Positions 48,697 to 62,604 of a DNA stretch of 64,000 nt are shown here, in pieces (the stretch's first letter is position 1; each line of letters starts with the position of its first letter). The DNA is from Strigops habroptila (taxonomy: Eukaryota > Chordata > Aves > Psittaciformes > Psittacidae), in NCBI RefSeq assembly GCF_004027225.2, contig NC_044284.2, positions 14,054,501-14,118,500 of the forward strand, given 5' to 3'. The notes beneath the pieces are model-generated. The model had not been told where the DNA came from, ran no database searches, and worked only from the letters and a program-made list of their open reading frames with translations. Both the position numbers and the translations under genes were made by a program.

Positions 48697-48702
48697 AATA
48701 AA
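48697..48702 (+). terminator. ZNF281: main polyadenylation signal of ZNF281
   Basis: AATAAA followed about 40 bases later by a G/T-rich element (GTGGTGTATTATT). The resulting 3' UTR of about 1.7 kb is similar in size to what is expected from the mammalian transcript. Confidence 0.7.
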
Positions 48703-48725
48703 GTTATTAACATTGTGCAAGTGTA

Positions 48726-51700
48726 AAACACTTCTGTTATGAAAGTGGTGTATTATTAAATGAATTGTTACAAAAATCCTGGGTAATTTCTCCTGTTGTC
48801 CCTCACCACTAAAAATTGAAACCTGAGCCCACTTGTAATCTCTTTTAGTAGGTGAACTATCTTTTTTTCTTCCTTACTAATCCAGTGTTTGTTCTCATAG
48901 AAACCATGTAACTCCATTAACCTTTTCTTTATACTTGATTATGTATTTCGCCCTATTTCAGTTTAAATAAGCAAACAACAACTGTCCTCTGATCCCAGAA
49001 CCCAGCCTGTTATCAGGGATGGAAGAGTCCATAACCTTTTCATTTGTTTTACAGAGGTTATAATTTACATTCTTTATATTGTGTGTAGTAGAAGTTGCAT
49101 ATGTATTGTTCTGGCTGTTTGCTTTAACTTAATAAAACCCATTATTTAGAAAATCATAAAGGTATCACTTCTATTATCCAGTCACACTTTTGAGAATCTA
49201 TGAAGGAAATATTATGAGATTAAACGTTGAGAAGGAATAATATAACTTTCTGGCATATTTTCAGCTAGTTTTCTTCTTTCAGCTTCTTTTTGGATATTTT
49301 GAATGCACTGGTTTAGAAATCAGGGTTCTAGCTCATACCTTTAACTTCCAAGGCAAAACCTAACAGATTTCCTTAAGGTGTTCATACAAGCTCATATTTT
49401 CTAATTTGTGTCTTTTTAAATATGGTTAAAAATACTGGGTTAAAATTGGGTAAATATTTGGTTAAAAACAGTTAAATTGCATATTGTTAACTTCAAAGAC
49501 ATTTTGTAATTACTGGAAATCCAGAATGACACATATATAGTACAACTTTGTTTAAAAGTAAAGATTTTAGAAAGTCCTTTATCTGTTTGTTTTATTGCGT
49601 TGCTCTAGCTTCTGCATTGTAAGGAAAGCCTAGTAAAAATAGTATTACAGCAAAATACTTTAAAGCATTTTAAGTAATCTGAAGATAGTTTATGAATTTC
49701 CTTCATCTGTATTTCTTTTTAGTTTTGCATGTGAATCTAAGAGTAGCAGTGTTGAAAGTCTCAAAATGGGTGAAAAGTAGAGTATTGAAGAACAGAAGAT
49801 AGCAAATTCAATTAAGGCAATAACATGGACCAGAGAAAAATTGTTGGCATGCCGAAAAGCAAATAAGGATGAAAACTTTCCAAAGTAAATATGAAATATG
49901 CTATATGTTTAATATTCATAACATTCCTAAGAATCATTTAAGAAAATCTGAGGGGGAAATGACTGGATTTTTGAACATTCTTTCCACAGCTTAGTAGTCA
50001 TTCAAAAATGTTTCTGGATAGAACAGAACTAGACCTTTTCCTAATTTAATATGGAGTTCAAATTTCTTTACATAATGAAGACTAAGGATATGGTAAAATG
50101 CATAGAAATCAGAGGCTTTGGCTTCTAGATACTAGAAAATTCCATAGTAAGTAGTAGTAAGACTATAGACTAAAGCTTTAGGGATGTGGCAGTGAGAGAA
50201 GGAAGAAGGAAAGCAAAATGGCCCTTGAGATTTTATTTTACCACTTAAGTTTTTTGTTGTTTTTAAAGGACAAAAGGGGAATGATAAGCTGTTTCCTACC
50301 ACTAACAGGAGTCTAAAGAAGAATTTATATATATGAAGATAGGAAATGGTACATAAACTATTACGCCTCTTATTATAGTAGCTTACATGACAAGTATTTG
50401 CTTTGGAACAAGTGCACTATGGTACCCTGAATTGTGAATGTCTCTGCCCCAAGCCACTAAAAGTGCATGTCTCACCTGCCTGCTGATGATCTAGAACAGC
50501 TTGCGAAAATTTCTGGTAGTTCCTGAATTATTTCAATTTGACACAGACTTTTGGGTAGGGGGTGAAATTCTAAGAGTAAGAAATTGGTGAAATGAAAGGG
50601 AGTTGAAAAAAATGTGGAAGTATAATGGTGCAAAGGGAGATCACAATTTTAGGTTATGAACTGCAAATGAGGAAAAGCTGCCTGATGCCTCATGAAGACC
50701 TTGAGAAGATGCTGGAATAGCTCAGTGTATTCCATTAGTGGTTTTTTCATTGTGTCAATTGTATGGTCTTCCCTCCTCCCCTGGTCCTCAATATTACATG
50801 ATCAAAGCTGTATTTGTCTGGTGCTTCTGCTTTTTTTTCCACCAATTAGAAATCAGTATTGTTTATGTGAAGTTGCAGTTGTGACTGTGGAAATGTTTAT
50901 TATACCTGAGAAGATAATGTGTGCGAATGTGTAAGTTACTGCCTCACAGTTTTCTATTGTATGTGTTGAAGGTCACCTTAAAATGGGAGATACTGAATTT
51001 AACTGCTGCTGACTACCAGCTTCAAACATTTGGGCTGGAATTTTCCAGGCTTTGTCAGTCTCACACTCCACATACTATCTTTCTCTGGGAAACTTCTGCA
51101 AAATTGCTCACATATTTCCTAAAATAAGATTAAGGAAGAAAACTCTCTTGTTCCACTGGTGTTTTTGTCCCATGCTTCTTTATAAACAAATCGGAATCGC
51201 ACACACACACCCCCCCCCCCCCCCCCAAGCTAGGACTTCATGCTAGGTTGGCGGGTGTCCCTTGTCGAATCACTGTTCTTGAAAACCTAATAAAAATCAA
51301 TTAAGAGTTTTTGAAAATGCTTTTGCAGTCAGAGATTTGAAAGTTTGGTGGCTGTATCTCCAAAGATGACCCCTCCAGGATAATGGATTGGGCTATTAGA
51401 GTTGTTTGGTATGTTAGTCCAAGCAGCAATTCTAATGTGGAACCCAGTATATATGCGCTGTTTACCAAATGAATGGCTATGATACACTTTGTTATCCATC
51501 TTGTTAGAAACGTGTTTCTTGTGTTTCCTTTTTCACTTGCACTTAAAGCCCAGATTTATTTCAGCATTGTTTGTTTTCTCACATGCGGTAATGTCTGGCT
51601 ACGTTACAAAAGAAAATGTATTGTTTCATATCCTTACACTGATTTTCTAATTTATGGGTTTTATAGATACTTATGCTAAACATTTACTTTTGGATGCCCA

Positions 51701-54700
51701 GTTTCATTTTCACACCTATGACCTGGAAGAATAGGTACTGGAATTTGGTCTCTTTGACAGTGGTTGTAGTTGAATTCCTTGGTGTAAGACCCATGCTGTT
51801 TCAAACTGTGTCTCTGGAGAGAAATTGAGGAATAATTACCAGCTTAGTAAATGTAAAATTGCTGTTTTTCTAGAATCAAGTAGATAGCTGTGGGGCAGAG
51901 TCGTGGGGTAATTTAATTCTTTAAGGTGACATTCAGGAGCCTCAATCACTAGGTTGTCTTTTCTTGTGTAAATCTGGCATCTGCCACAAGTGAAGCCAGG
52001 TTCTGCTAGTAGCAGCCTCGTTAGACATAGTCCTTCTTCATTCTCTCGAGTGCTGTCATCCTATTCGTTGTGGATGCAAAGAGCAATGCATTGTTGCTTG
52101 GAAAAAATACTGTGTCATAATGTAATCAGGCTGTCACAACGCATGTAAAGATTAAGCATTAAAAGGAAGTTTTAGTTCTGGCTTTTTTTTCACTTACAAT
52201 TCTTGATTCATAATCGTTTTAGTAATGTAAGCTTTTGTATATAGCATACTGCTGTATTTTCATATTGATATTTGTCAATGCTTTGTTTTTGTTAAATTCC
52301 AGTGAATTTGGTAATTTTAAACCCAACGTTGTCCTAAGCAATGGTATGATGCTACTTTACTTTAGAAAGCTGCCTGTGTACTTGGGGCTTGGTCTGAAGT
52401 TTGATAAAATATTGTCTAGCCAGACTCAAAGAATTAATTAAGAACTAATTTAAGAATATATTCCTTTGATTATTTTAATATGCTGTATCTTAAAATGTGT
52501 TTTAAATACTATCTTGTTTAGTGCTACAACTATCAAAACATTCTGTGAGTTAATGCACCATATAATGATGGTTATACAGGATCTGCAGCAAGCATCAGAT
52601 AATCTGTAGAAGCATGTGTGCCACCTGCAGTGCTAAAACCTGCTTTATCTAGAGCTAGGTTATTATCATTTGGAATATTCCTGTGTTCTGGTTTAGAAGG
52701 AACCTTTACTTTGTGCTGTGGGCAAAAGAGATTTAATTTTGATTTTTCTCAAAGGCCAAAAGACTGTTTATTTTTAATCCTACAGTTTTTGCTTAGAGTT
52801 TGTATTTCTCTGTCTGCTTGTACTCTGTTCCCAGTGGGTAGAAGCTTAGAGTCTTGACTGGGACATGATGTGTGCAAGTGCTGGCTTATAGCCAGAAATT
52901 ATGTTGATGATTGTAAGGATGGTTCAGCCTGCTCAGAGATTCTGAATATTTTTTTCTGGAGGGGGAAAAAATCTCACAGGTGGGAGGTTTTTGGGTGCTC
53001 TGATGTTCTGAGATATGTGGGAACAAAACCAGGCTGAGACCTGTTTTGAAGAATAGAATTTACAAATCCATATACAACTCTGTGAATGATGAGGTTTAGA
53101 ATTTCCTTTTATTTGCCTTCCTGTAATGAGGAAATAATGTATAGATGTGTGATAAAACATCTTGCATGTTTTGCTGAGGGGGTTTAAATTATGGTGAGTA
53201 AAATATGCCTATGGATCTTCTTATATCTTAGACAAAATTCATCTCTAGAATGAAAAATACATTATCTTAGAAAGTGCTTGGTAATACTGGAAAATGAGAG
53301 TAATAAGGATTAGCTTATGCAGCTGAAGAGTGCATTTGTATTGTTAGCTTGGTAAGGGTGATGACAACACGTTTACTTATAGAAGCTCACGGTCCTCTGT
53401 ATCTTAAGAGGTAGTAGGCAACCACACGATCTTGGTAGAAAGAACATGGCCTTCCTTTGGCAACTGAGCTGTGGTCATTAATTTGGAGTTGTAAGAGACA
53501 GTGCAGCAAGCTTCATTTCTTAGAACACCTAGGGTGTTAGGGGTTTTTTTTAAGACCTTTGAAGCCATTTCCAAATATTGATTCACTTTGTGAAAATGAA
53601 ATGCAGGTATCTGTGCCAGGATTCTGCTATCTTGGGTCTGGCCAGCTTTAGTCCAGAGGATTATTCAACAGTAATCAATGGAGATGTGTCGCTAAAAATA
53701 TTCCACCTATTTAGTGTAAGAAATCTGTCAACCTTAGAATGCTAGGTCAAATTATATCATGAAGCAGTTCATGTACTTGATCCATCAAACCTATAATCAC
53801 ACATGTACACGTGGTGATCTTAGTGTAGAGTTTAAGTCTGTATGAAATGTGTAGCTGACTTAAAAGTTTTCCTCAGCATTTCTAATTATTTTTTTTCCCC
53901 AGGTTTACTTCTGTTATAGTCATTTAATTATTATGACATATAATAGTCTAGGGAGATGAGGGTTAAACCAATTACTCATCTTGAGATGTTGGAACTTGGA
54001 TTTCTTTAAGAGATTTTTGTGTAGGTACAGTAAAATTGATAATGTATTTATCTTAGAGTTTAGGGAAGCACTTTAGAGTAAAAGTAGTTTCATATTTTGT
54101 TTTACATTGTTCCGGAAATCGTACTTCACACATTATCTTAAGGGTGGATGGCAAATGGATTAAGAGTTCTGGTAGGTAAAATAATATTTTTTTAATATTT
54201 TAATGCCATATTCTGGTGCTTGCATGTTTTGTTCTTCTTACAATGAAGCTAAATTAAAACCTCTGAGAAAGAGGTCCCTCTAATGCAACATAATGAAGTC
54301 TTTAAATGGGTACAGTTATAGGTCATAATGAATAGGAATGCAGTGACCTTTGTCTTGACAATGAAGCTGACACAAGCTTCTCAAAGAGCTGTCCTTTTAT
54401 TTTATTATTTCTCCGCCAGAAAGGACACAAATAAAACCGAGGAACCCCTTTCTCCCATCAGTGAACAAAATCAAAAGATTAGAAAATGTATTGTAAATTG
54501 TCAGTTTGCGAAATCTAGAAATAACATTGAGTTCTTTCTCAATATGGATATTGTGACAGGAATGGTGTGTGGCAAGGAGCTGGGAAAACCTTCTGGTTTC
54601 TGAAGATACTCTATAATAGTCTGTTTTAATTTTTGGCTCCACGGCAAAGAGGTATTCAAAATTACCAGTGGCTTATAATTTTGAATCTAGAAAAATCACA

Positions 54701-55889
54701 AATCATCGTGTCATTCATTTTCTACTTACTTTTATGTGTATCTGCAGGCTTGTAATGGACTGTGTTGAAATACAGGAAGACTCAAAATTCTTGGTGGCCT
54801 GCATAAAAAAGCAAAGCATTTTGCAGAAAATACGTAAATGCTGTGGCTGTTCCTAATGGGGAGACCCTATTGCTTTGTCCAACTTTAGCAGAGGTTTTTG
54901 AATTGCAGTGCTCAGCAGTTTTCTTTTAACCATAGAGAATCATCTGTCATTCTTAAATAATGGCACTACCTGCTAGTTTAGGACTTTCTCAAGGTTTCAG
55001 CAATGTCGATCTGAACTGTGCTGCCTCTTGTAGAGGAGAGGCCTGTAGCAGAGAAAATTCTAGTGTGTGCAGTGAAGGTAATGAATGGAGATTTGTTCTT
55101 TTTTGTAAGAAGTCATATCTGTAGAACTGGATCATCTGCATGACCAGATGGTGATTTTTTTTTTTTTTTAATTCTGTAAAGAAGTAAAAATAAGTTGTTG
55201 GACTTTTTATTATTTTTATTTTTTTTTTATTAGCGAAGAATGTGACTGCATGTTCTTTTGAAGAGCGGGTTGTTTTCTCGATGCTGGTAGATGCTGCTCC
55301 CACAAGGACACAACCTGGGTGAGCACCTGAATTGGGTACTTTGATTGGGAGTGTGCCTCTTTGAGAATATGCTTCATCAAATGGATGGCTGTTTAAGAAA
55401 AGATAAGACTAGAGTATGGACATAGTATTTCACAGCTATGTAAACTAACAGGGTGAAACAGCAGTTACCGTATAGTATTACAAGTCTATAAAACATATTT
55501 CAGTAAAACAATATGCTAATACATATAAACCAATCTAGTGAGAAGTGGCTTTAATATGCAAAGATCAAAAGATACATGAACAGTACATTAGTAGTTGGTT
55601 AGAAAGATTTAGTTAACTCGTTTGCTACAAACAAGAAGACTTACCCATAAAGCTTACTTTATAAGCTAGGACCTGACTATTTTGATACCAAAGCCTTTTA
55701 TTTTTACGGCTTCATGGCTGGGATTGGAAATTCTCTGGGGATTGAAAAAAAAAATTAGGGAAAAAATGTGCCAAGGAGTGAAGATCAAGTGCTGATCAAG
55801 TGCTGTGCAGTTTTTGCACGTTAGCAAAGTTAAGGTAAACCAATGATTTCTACTTTTTTACCTTGAAGTCCTAATACAAAACAAAAACT
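48726..55889. other. intergenic DNA downstream of ZNF281, no gene seen
   Basis: AT-rich and without recognisable coding sequence. It contains a possible distal AATAAA at 49131-49136 and a CA/poly-C tract at 51201-51226. T-rich runs lie near 55150 and 55215. Open frames are all under about 105 codons and unremarkable. Confidence 0.65.
51201..51226 (+). repeat. short CA repeat fused to a poly-C run (17 C)
   Basis: Five AC units run directly into C at 51210-51226. On the minus strand this is a G17 run that could form a quadruplex; the length is unreliable in assemblies. Confidence 0.9.
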
Positions 55890-56640
55890 ACAAGCTGCCA
55901 TGCCATGTAGGCTGCCACGCCGAGCGTGCAGGCTGAAGAAGAGGGCAGATGGGAATCTCATGAAGTTCAGCAAAATGAAATGTTCAGTCCTGCATCTGGG
56001 GAAGAATAACCTTGTGCATCAGTACGTTCTGGGGAACAGCTGGCTGGAAAGCAGCTTTGCTGAGATGGACTTTGGGGTTCTGGTGGACTGCAAGCTGACC
56101 AAGAGCCAGCAATGTGCCCTTTTGGCAAAAGAGGCTAACGGTACTTGGGGATGCATTGGGAGGAGTGTTCAGTACAACAGACACACCTACTGGAATGAGT
56201 CCAGTACAGTGCCACAAAGATGATTAAGGACCTGTAATCTCTCTCATATTAGGAGAGAGCGGGGAGTGTTCAGACGGGAGAAGACAAGCTTATGGGGATC
56301 TCATCAATGTGTGCAACTACCTAATGGGAAAGAGTAAGCCAAGGGAGCCAGGCTGTTTGCAGTAGTACCCACTGACAGGGCAAGAGGCAGTGGACGTGAA
56401 TTAAAACACATGAAATTCCATCTGAGCACAAGGAAACACTTTTTTACTGAGAGGGTTGTCAGATGCTGAGAGAAATTGCCAGAGAGATTGTGGAGTCTCC
56501 ATCTGTGGAGATACTTAAAGCCCAGCTGGACATGGTCCTGGACAGCCTGTTCTAGATGACCTGGTTTGAGCCGGCAGTTTGCTGAAGATGACCTCAAAGG
56601 TCCTTTCCAACATGAGCAGCTCTGCAGTTCTCAATAGTTT
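55890..56640 (+). mobile_element. CR1 LINE, C-terminal ORF2 and 3' UTR, decayed
   Basis: The + strand encodes the end of the CR1 reverse transcriptase region: KFSKMKCSVLHLGKNN, then FGVLVDCKLTKSQQCALLAK, then EANGTWGCIGRSV, matching MRFNKAKCRVLHLG..., DLGVLVD... and QCA..AKKANGILACI in intact elements. Frameshifts and stops follow. The C-terminal conserved region (RGNGLKLRQGRFRLDIRKFF-like) is degraded. The element closes with a CR1-like tail ('gacctcaaaggtcctttcca'). It is 5'-truncated and dead. Confidence 0.92.
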
Positions 56641-59584
56641 TGTTTGATTGTTGGTCTGTGCCAAACAGTAACAACAGATTTTATGCTGAGGACACAGTGT
56701 TTGTCTCTAGGAAGTAGTACAGTGGGGTGTCTGAAAGTGAATTGTTTAATGGAACAAATGGGCTAGAGAATTCAAGATGTTGTTGGGAATCCTATCACTA
56801 TGCAATGCTAAGCAGTTAAATGTTGTTTCAGATGTATGGCTTGGACACTTGAGTCTGCGTTAACTTGTAGGCGTTTTCCATGACAGGTCATCCTTATTCT
56901 TTTATTAAAGATTAAGAAGAAAGATAGTGAAAGCATTTTTAAATAAAATCCTGTTTGTTTCTTTTTATTTTCCTAACATTCATTCTTTCCTTTCTTGTTA
57001 ACTGTGTAAGGTTACCATAAGGAAACATCTAGCTGATGCTCATTTATACGATTTGGGAGATGGTAACTGCTTTTTTCCTCTTCTCCCAAAGTTAGCTTAA
57101 ATGGCCTGGCTTGAAGCTGCTCTTGTTCAGAGCTCATGCAGGAGAAAAGTAAAAAGCAAAGTAGCTTCTGGTTTTGTTGCAGCCTAACTTGAAATCTTTC
57201 TGCTGGAGAAAGGCAGGCACAGAACATTATCTTATCAGTCTGTTGATAAGTTGTAACAGCATTAGGCTGTTTCAAGTATTGCTGTTGGCTGTTGCTCTGG
57301 TCACGGGCTCAGTTGTTGCAAAAGATTGTCTTGACTGGTTGAGCCAGATTTTATTTTTTTTTTAAACAGAAAGCAAAAAATTATTAAAAAGGATGAGGAT
57401 TAAAATGTATATAGTGAATGGATGGCACCACAAACATAAGTTTTGTATTCCAGATGTTTTACAAGGCTTAAGCAAAACTGGATATTACCATGATGTAATT
57501 TGGGTCTTCTTTGGTGGGTATGGTCTGTCTGTTTCTCTGGATCAGGGCAGTAATGCTCAATGATGTTGCAGTGAATCTTGGGTTTCCATGTGGTGATAGC
57601 TGTCAGTGATAATGGGAAGTTTCATACTTTTCAGACACCTATTGTAGGACTAGTTCTAAGTAATGGCTTTTAACAGAGGTCAGCTTTTTTCTGGCATACC
57701 AGCAACAGGCCTTTCATTTCTGTGCTCTACGCTTCTTTTGTTTGTTAGACTTGATTTCATCACAGTCCTTGGGTTTTATCAGTGGGTGTTGTTTAGACAA
57801 ACTCAATATTTCCATTTTCAACTTTTCTGGCTTTATAAACAGTAAGTCTTTGTTGGTTCATGCTTACAGATATATTTTGCATGCTTCTAAACCCTCTTCA
57901 GTGCATACTTTATGTATACTTTGTTAAGTATACGTAATGGAAATGCAGTAAAAATTTCTGTGAAAATCCCTGGTGCTCTGAGATGTTGCAATAGAAAGAT
58001 GTTACTATTTTTAAAGGGTAGGTACTGGACTAATGTTCCACTAAAGTGTTAGAGGATACTATCCTCTTTGAGATGCAAAGCTATATTATTGCTGAACACT
58101 GATTATTGATTTTTATGAAACTTTTTCGCTCTGATAGTGTGGAAAGCCAGCCCTTTATTCATGTGGGTCAGTCTGGAGTTACTGAATTTAGGGAGTTTGT
58201 CAGAAAAGATTTAACAACCAGGCTCAGGAGAAATTTGTGGCTTCAAGTTGTAATCTTGATGTTCTCGTACAGTTTTTCTTCATGTTTTTCCTGGCTCTTT
58301 TTTTTTTTTTTTTTGCTGTTACGATAGAAAGCTGGATACAGGCAAAATGCTACAGGGTGGACTTGTGGACTTCCTGTTGATGTTCTTCTCGTTCAGCAGC
58401 TCAGCAGCTGGTCTGAAGCCCTTGGATGGCTAGGACCATTGTGATTTGAGCTTGCAGAATAACTGGTGATAGCAGCTGCTTGTCACCCTCCATGGAACAG
58501 GACTAGTGGAGAAAGCATCTCTGCTAGTTATTTTCATGGGTAGATACTGATATCTTAAGAATAATGTACTTAGTTATTTTGATCTTCAGTGTGGACCAGG
58601 AAGCAGTAACTTTAGCAGACAGCATCTTGTTATCTTGGACTTGACCTTTGTTCCTTCTACCTTGTTCCAATCCAGCTTTTCTTAGTGCTGTTCTTAACTC
58701 AACAAGCAAATACCACGGTGATTTTGCTCAGATCTCCCTGTTCTACAAGTCTTTGCCTCTCTTCTCTCTTGGCTCCTGCTTTGCTAATTTCATCATCTTT
58801 TATGTGTACCCTTCTTCTTCTGTCCAAATCTCATTATTTCTGTTCCTGTGATCCTTGCCTGACCGGTTTCTGCATCCAGCTACATGTTCTGTTCTTCCCT
58901 CCTGTTCCAATTTCACCAGATTCCTTGTCCCTATGTTCTATTTCCTGTTGTCTGTGTATAGATTTTATTTGTTCTGCATGAGATGCAGAGGATTGGTATT
59001 TGCTTGCAACCTGGATGTCTTACTGCTGTCATAATATAGAGCTGTTGTAACTGGCCTTTACATGAATAGTTTGGTTTTAACCCTCTTTGCAGGGCAGGAG
59101 ACATGTATTCTAGCATACTGGAAGAATAGGGCCAACTACAGTTTTTTGGAGATTTATGTTATGTGGATGAATTTCTTGAAAATAAGCAGCAGTGTACCCC
59201 TAACACAAAGGATACATTCCTAGTGAAAGTCAGCTATCCTTGGGAATACCAGAGATTTCCAAAGGAAAAGGTTTTTTGTTTGTTTATTTTTCCCCCTCCA
59301 TAGTTAAGACAATGTATTTATCATTAGCATTCTGCATAGAAGTGAGCAGGGCTTTCTCAATAAACACCTGACCTGACAGTGTCAAATGTGGTTGATGAAA
59401 ATATCAACCTGAGTGATCAGCTTTGCTGTCACAAGCTATTGACGCAACATCTTGAGAGGTTTGGGCTAACATTTGGAAACTATATGCTCTGAATTATAGC
59501 AGAGTATATCAGTTGAAATAATATTAAATGCAATGAAGATAGACTGGACGTTTTACAACTCCCATTAAAGCACCAGCAATTGCA

Positions 59585-59645
59585 TTGCATTGCCTTGGGC
59601 GAGTTATGTGACCAGATACAATAGCTAGTTTATCTGATGTTGCAA
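59585..59645 (+). mobile_element. ancient MIR-like SINE relic
   Basis: 'attgccttgggcgagttatg' followed by 'tgacc', then 'agctagtttatctgatgttg', resembles the MIR segment 'gtgaccttgggcaagttact', then 'taacc', then 'cctcagtttcctcatctgta', in the same order. Confidence 0.5.
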
Positions 59646-60782
59646 GTTCTGTATTCCTATAGATGAGGTAGTGCTGCGGATTGTCCAATTATAATACGAT
59701 AATCCATCAGACATCTACTCCTTTTGAAGGCTGTTTAATTGAATGAGCTGCAGTGTGAGCAAGTTGTATGGTTACATATATGGAAGTCCCAGAAGGACGT
59801 CACTTGCTGGTTCTGTTGCCCCTCCAAAACCATGTGGGTTTTTTCACCAACCCCCCCCTTTTTTTTTCCCTTATTTGCAATGGAGAATTTTAGCAGGATG
59901 TTTCATTCTGGTGAACATTTATCTTATCTAAACATCTGTATATAATGTAAATACCAAATTACTTTCCTGCAGCTTTTTTTAAAAATAATTGGAGCATTAT
60001 GGAGGATAGATAGGAAAGGCACCTTCCTCTTCTACTAATACCTGCAGCCAGAAATGAGTTTAGGTTTGCATCTTAAATTGGTAGAATGGCATAGATGAAA
60101 CAGTCTCAAACTGCAGGGAATACTGAATAGTAGTTTTGAGAATTGTTACTGTAACTACCCAGATAATGAATAAAATGCTTGCGTGGTCTTTTCTCACTGA
60201 ATAAAAGAGATTGTTATGTTAATTGTATTAAAAATCTGTTTTTTAAACCATTTCAATAAAACTTCCACAAACTGTTATTTTGAGTTAAACCAAATTAATT
60301 TAGCTTAAATTGACGAGTTATCTGTTTTAAGCTAAGTGGGAATAACCCTCTCATATTGCAGATTGAGCACAGGAAAGAACTTACAGGTCAGTTTGATTTT
60401 AAAATGTCATCATAAGCTAAAGCAGCGCATCACATGCAATCATGCATACACTTTGCAGTCTGTCAAGCACTGTCTTCATGGCTGGTGCAAAGCACTGTAG
60501 ATAAGCTTGGTAGGAAATGGTATTTTTTTTGTTCCACCCTTTTTTGTGATGAAAGTAGTAACAGTTCAAGGGTTTTTATTTAGGCTTTTGCATCGTAAGT
60601 GGTCTTGTGTTCTGAGGCTGCATTTTAAATACTCTTAATATGGCACTGTTACTGGAAGAAGCCAGCCTGCCTTCAGCAGTTCTTGGTTGCTTGCTCTCTC
60701 CAGTAAAATAAGAAGGTGCATTTTTCGTGTAAATCATACTCTTCATCCCATTCTTTGCAGCTTAAAAATACTTACCCTGGCA

Positions 60783-60808
60783 CATGGGGGCACTGCATGG
60801 GGGCACTG
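60783..60808 (+). repeat. perfect tandem 13-mer, two copies
   Basis: CATGGGGGCACTG repeats exactly twice (60783-60795 and 60796-60808). Confidence 0.95.
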
Positions 60809-61377
60809 AATAGGGCTGGTGTTTTTCTGTGACAAACTTGATATACATTGATCGTCAACATGTTTTTCCATTAGTTTAATTGCTGAATGTTCTTGTTCTT
60901 TTGTTGTACTCTATCTAGAACTTCAGGTCAGGAGGTCAAGTCAGCTGGCATATTTTTTGTGCCTTCAGAGTGGAGTTGCCTCTGGCCTATACATTCATCT
61001 CCCTCATGTCAGGCTGTTGGTGCTTTCTCTGATATACTCACTTTAAAAGCAGTATTTATGGTGTACATACGCTCTCAAAACATAAACATGAATATTTTAA
61101 TTTATATGTGACATCACTGTGATATAAACCTATGTAATTGTGTATAGTATCCTAGAAAAGAATTATTTTGGTTATAATGCCTATTTTTTCTAACTGATTA
61201 CACTGTCTTTTTGTTAAATTAATATAGAAGTAAAGAAATAGCAGAGCTTAATTTGCACTTGACCTTCTGGAAGTTGAGTATCGCTACTTGATGTATGCAC
61301 AGATTTTTCACTTCTGACAAAAAGAAATCCTGTGCCATCCTCATTTATAATGTATAGATCTCTCTTTTTGTGTTAGT

Positions 61378-61450
61378 ACTATGTTAGTAAATATTACACT
61401 ATGTTAGTAAATATTACATGTATATATATAACTTTTATGTTAGTAAAAGT
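61378..61450 (+). repeat. perfect 20-bp tandem duplication followed by a hairpin
   Basis: ACTATGTTAGTAAATATTAC occurs twice back to back (61378-61397 and 61398-61417). After a short TA stretch there is an inverted repeat ACTTTTA-TGTTAG-TAAAAGT (61431-61450) whose loop reuses the TGTTAG of the repeat unit. Confidence 0.92.
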
Positions 61451-62581
61451 TATAGAGACAAAATAGATTGCAGAACCAGATTCTCGGCAAGTTGGCAGCT
61501 TTCTTAATTCCAGGCGAAGCACTTGTGCCCATACTTATGACAACTACTGATTCTTTACGTTAGCACCTTAATTGATTTCTTAAGGAAGGGGATTTCTAAC
61601 AGTAATTAGGTCTCTGGAAATTAGGTAAATTGGTTAAAAAAGAAAAAAAATCAATCTCACAGGTGCATAATTTTGTGATCTTACTGGAGTTATATTAGAA
61701 GACCATCTGGTTGTTCTGTGGGGTCTGATCCTGCGAACCGTTACGCGGATGCATAAATGTACATAGTCTTCTACTTTTAAAATTACCTATAGGTTGTATA
61801 GCTGTTAAAGGATAGTGAATGCATAAACAGTATCACTGAATCACAAATCAAACTCACCTGGCTGTTTTCAAGCCTTAAAATCTATCTTTCTTTACAAGAC
61901 TTTATTAATAAGCTTCAATTTAAATATTCAGTTTGATGTTATTCTGATTATCTTACACTAATATAGGACTGCAATATTTAGGATTACAAATACAGCTTTA
62001 TTTAAATGAAACAGCTGTCAGTGAAATTGCATTACCTTTCTGTTATTAAACGCAGATTTATATTTGGGGACTGGAACACTGAAGGTCTTCAAGTCCAATG
62101 TTATAAATGTGAATGTTTCCACTAGCTAATATTTATGCTTTTTCTTGTTTTCTGAAAGGTAATATTACTTGTTAGATACTCATAGCGAAGAGTTGAATAT
62201 CCTTTTCTTTGTATAAAAGTGTAACAGTCTTTCTCTGACTGATTGTGCAGTCATGACATAGCTGAGGTGGAGATCCAACTTCAAACATTGCAAGATAAAT
62301 CATTTCCACATTCTTGCTTAAGTGGCTATTTTAGTGTAGAGAAGCACATTTTCTGTTGAGTGCTAATGCCACTGTCTCCTTGACCCAAGGTCTTTTTTTG
62401 AACAAAGTAGATTTGGTAGTTAGTGTAAGAAAGAGTTTGTAAGTAAAACAGTTGTACCATGTAGAAATTTTGAAATTTCTGTACCTCATGGGATTGCCCA
62501 TTGATAAAAACATTGTTTGAATGAAATGTGCTTTATACAATGTATTAACAGATGTATATGATTTCTTTCTTAGAAGAACTT

Positions 62582-62604
62582 GGGGGGGAGGGGGGGAGGA
62601 AGGG
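62582..62604 (+). other. G-rich block, potential G-quadruplex
   Basis: Two runs of seven G separated by a single A, then GG and GGG. It also resembles the G-rich sites bound by the ZNF281/ZNF148 family; both readings are inference. Confidence 0.5.

Larger units (their letters stand above)
47019..48725 (+). other. ZNF281: ZNF281 3' UTR (probable extent)
   Basis: AT-rich sequence without coding signal runs from the stop codon to the most convincing poly-A signal, giving a 3' UTR of about 1.7 kb. It includes a miR-34-type 8-mer at 47079-47086 and several ATTTA-like elements. A weaker early signal lies at 48070, and a later AATAAA at 49131 could extend the transcript. Confidence 0.7.
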
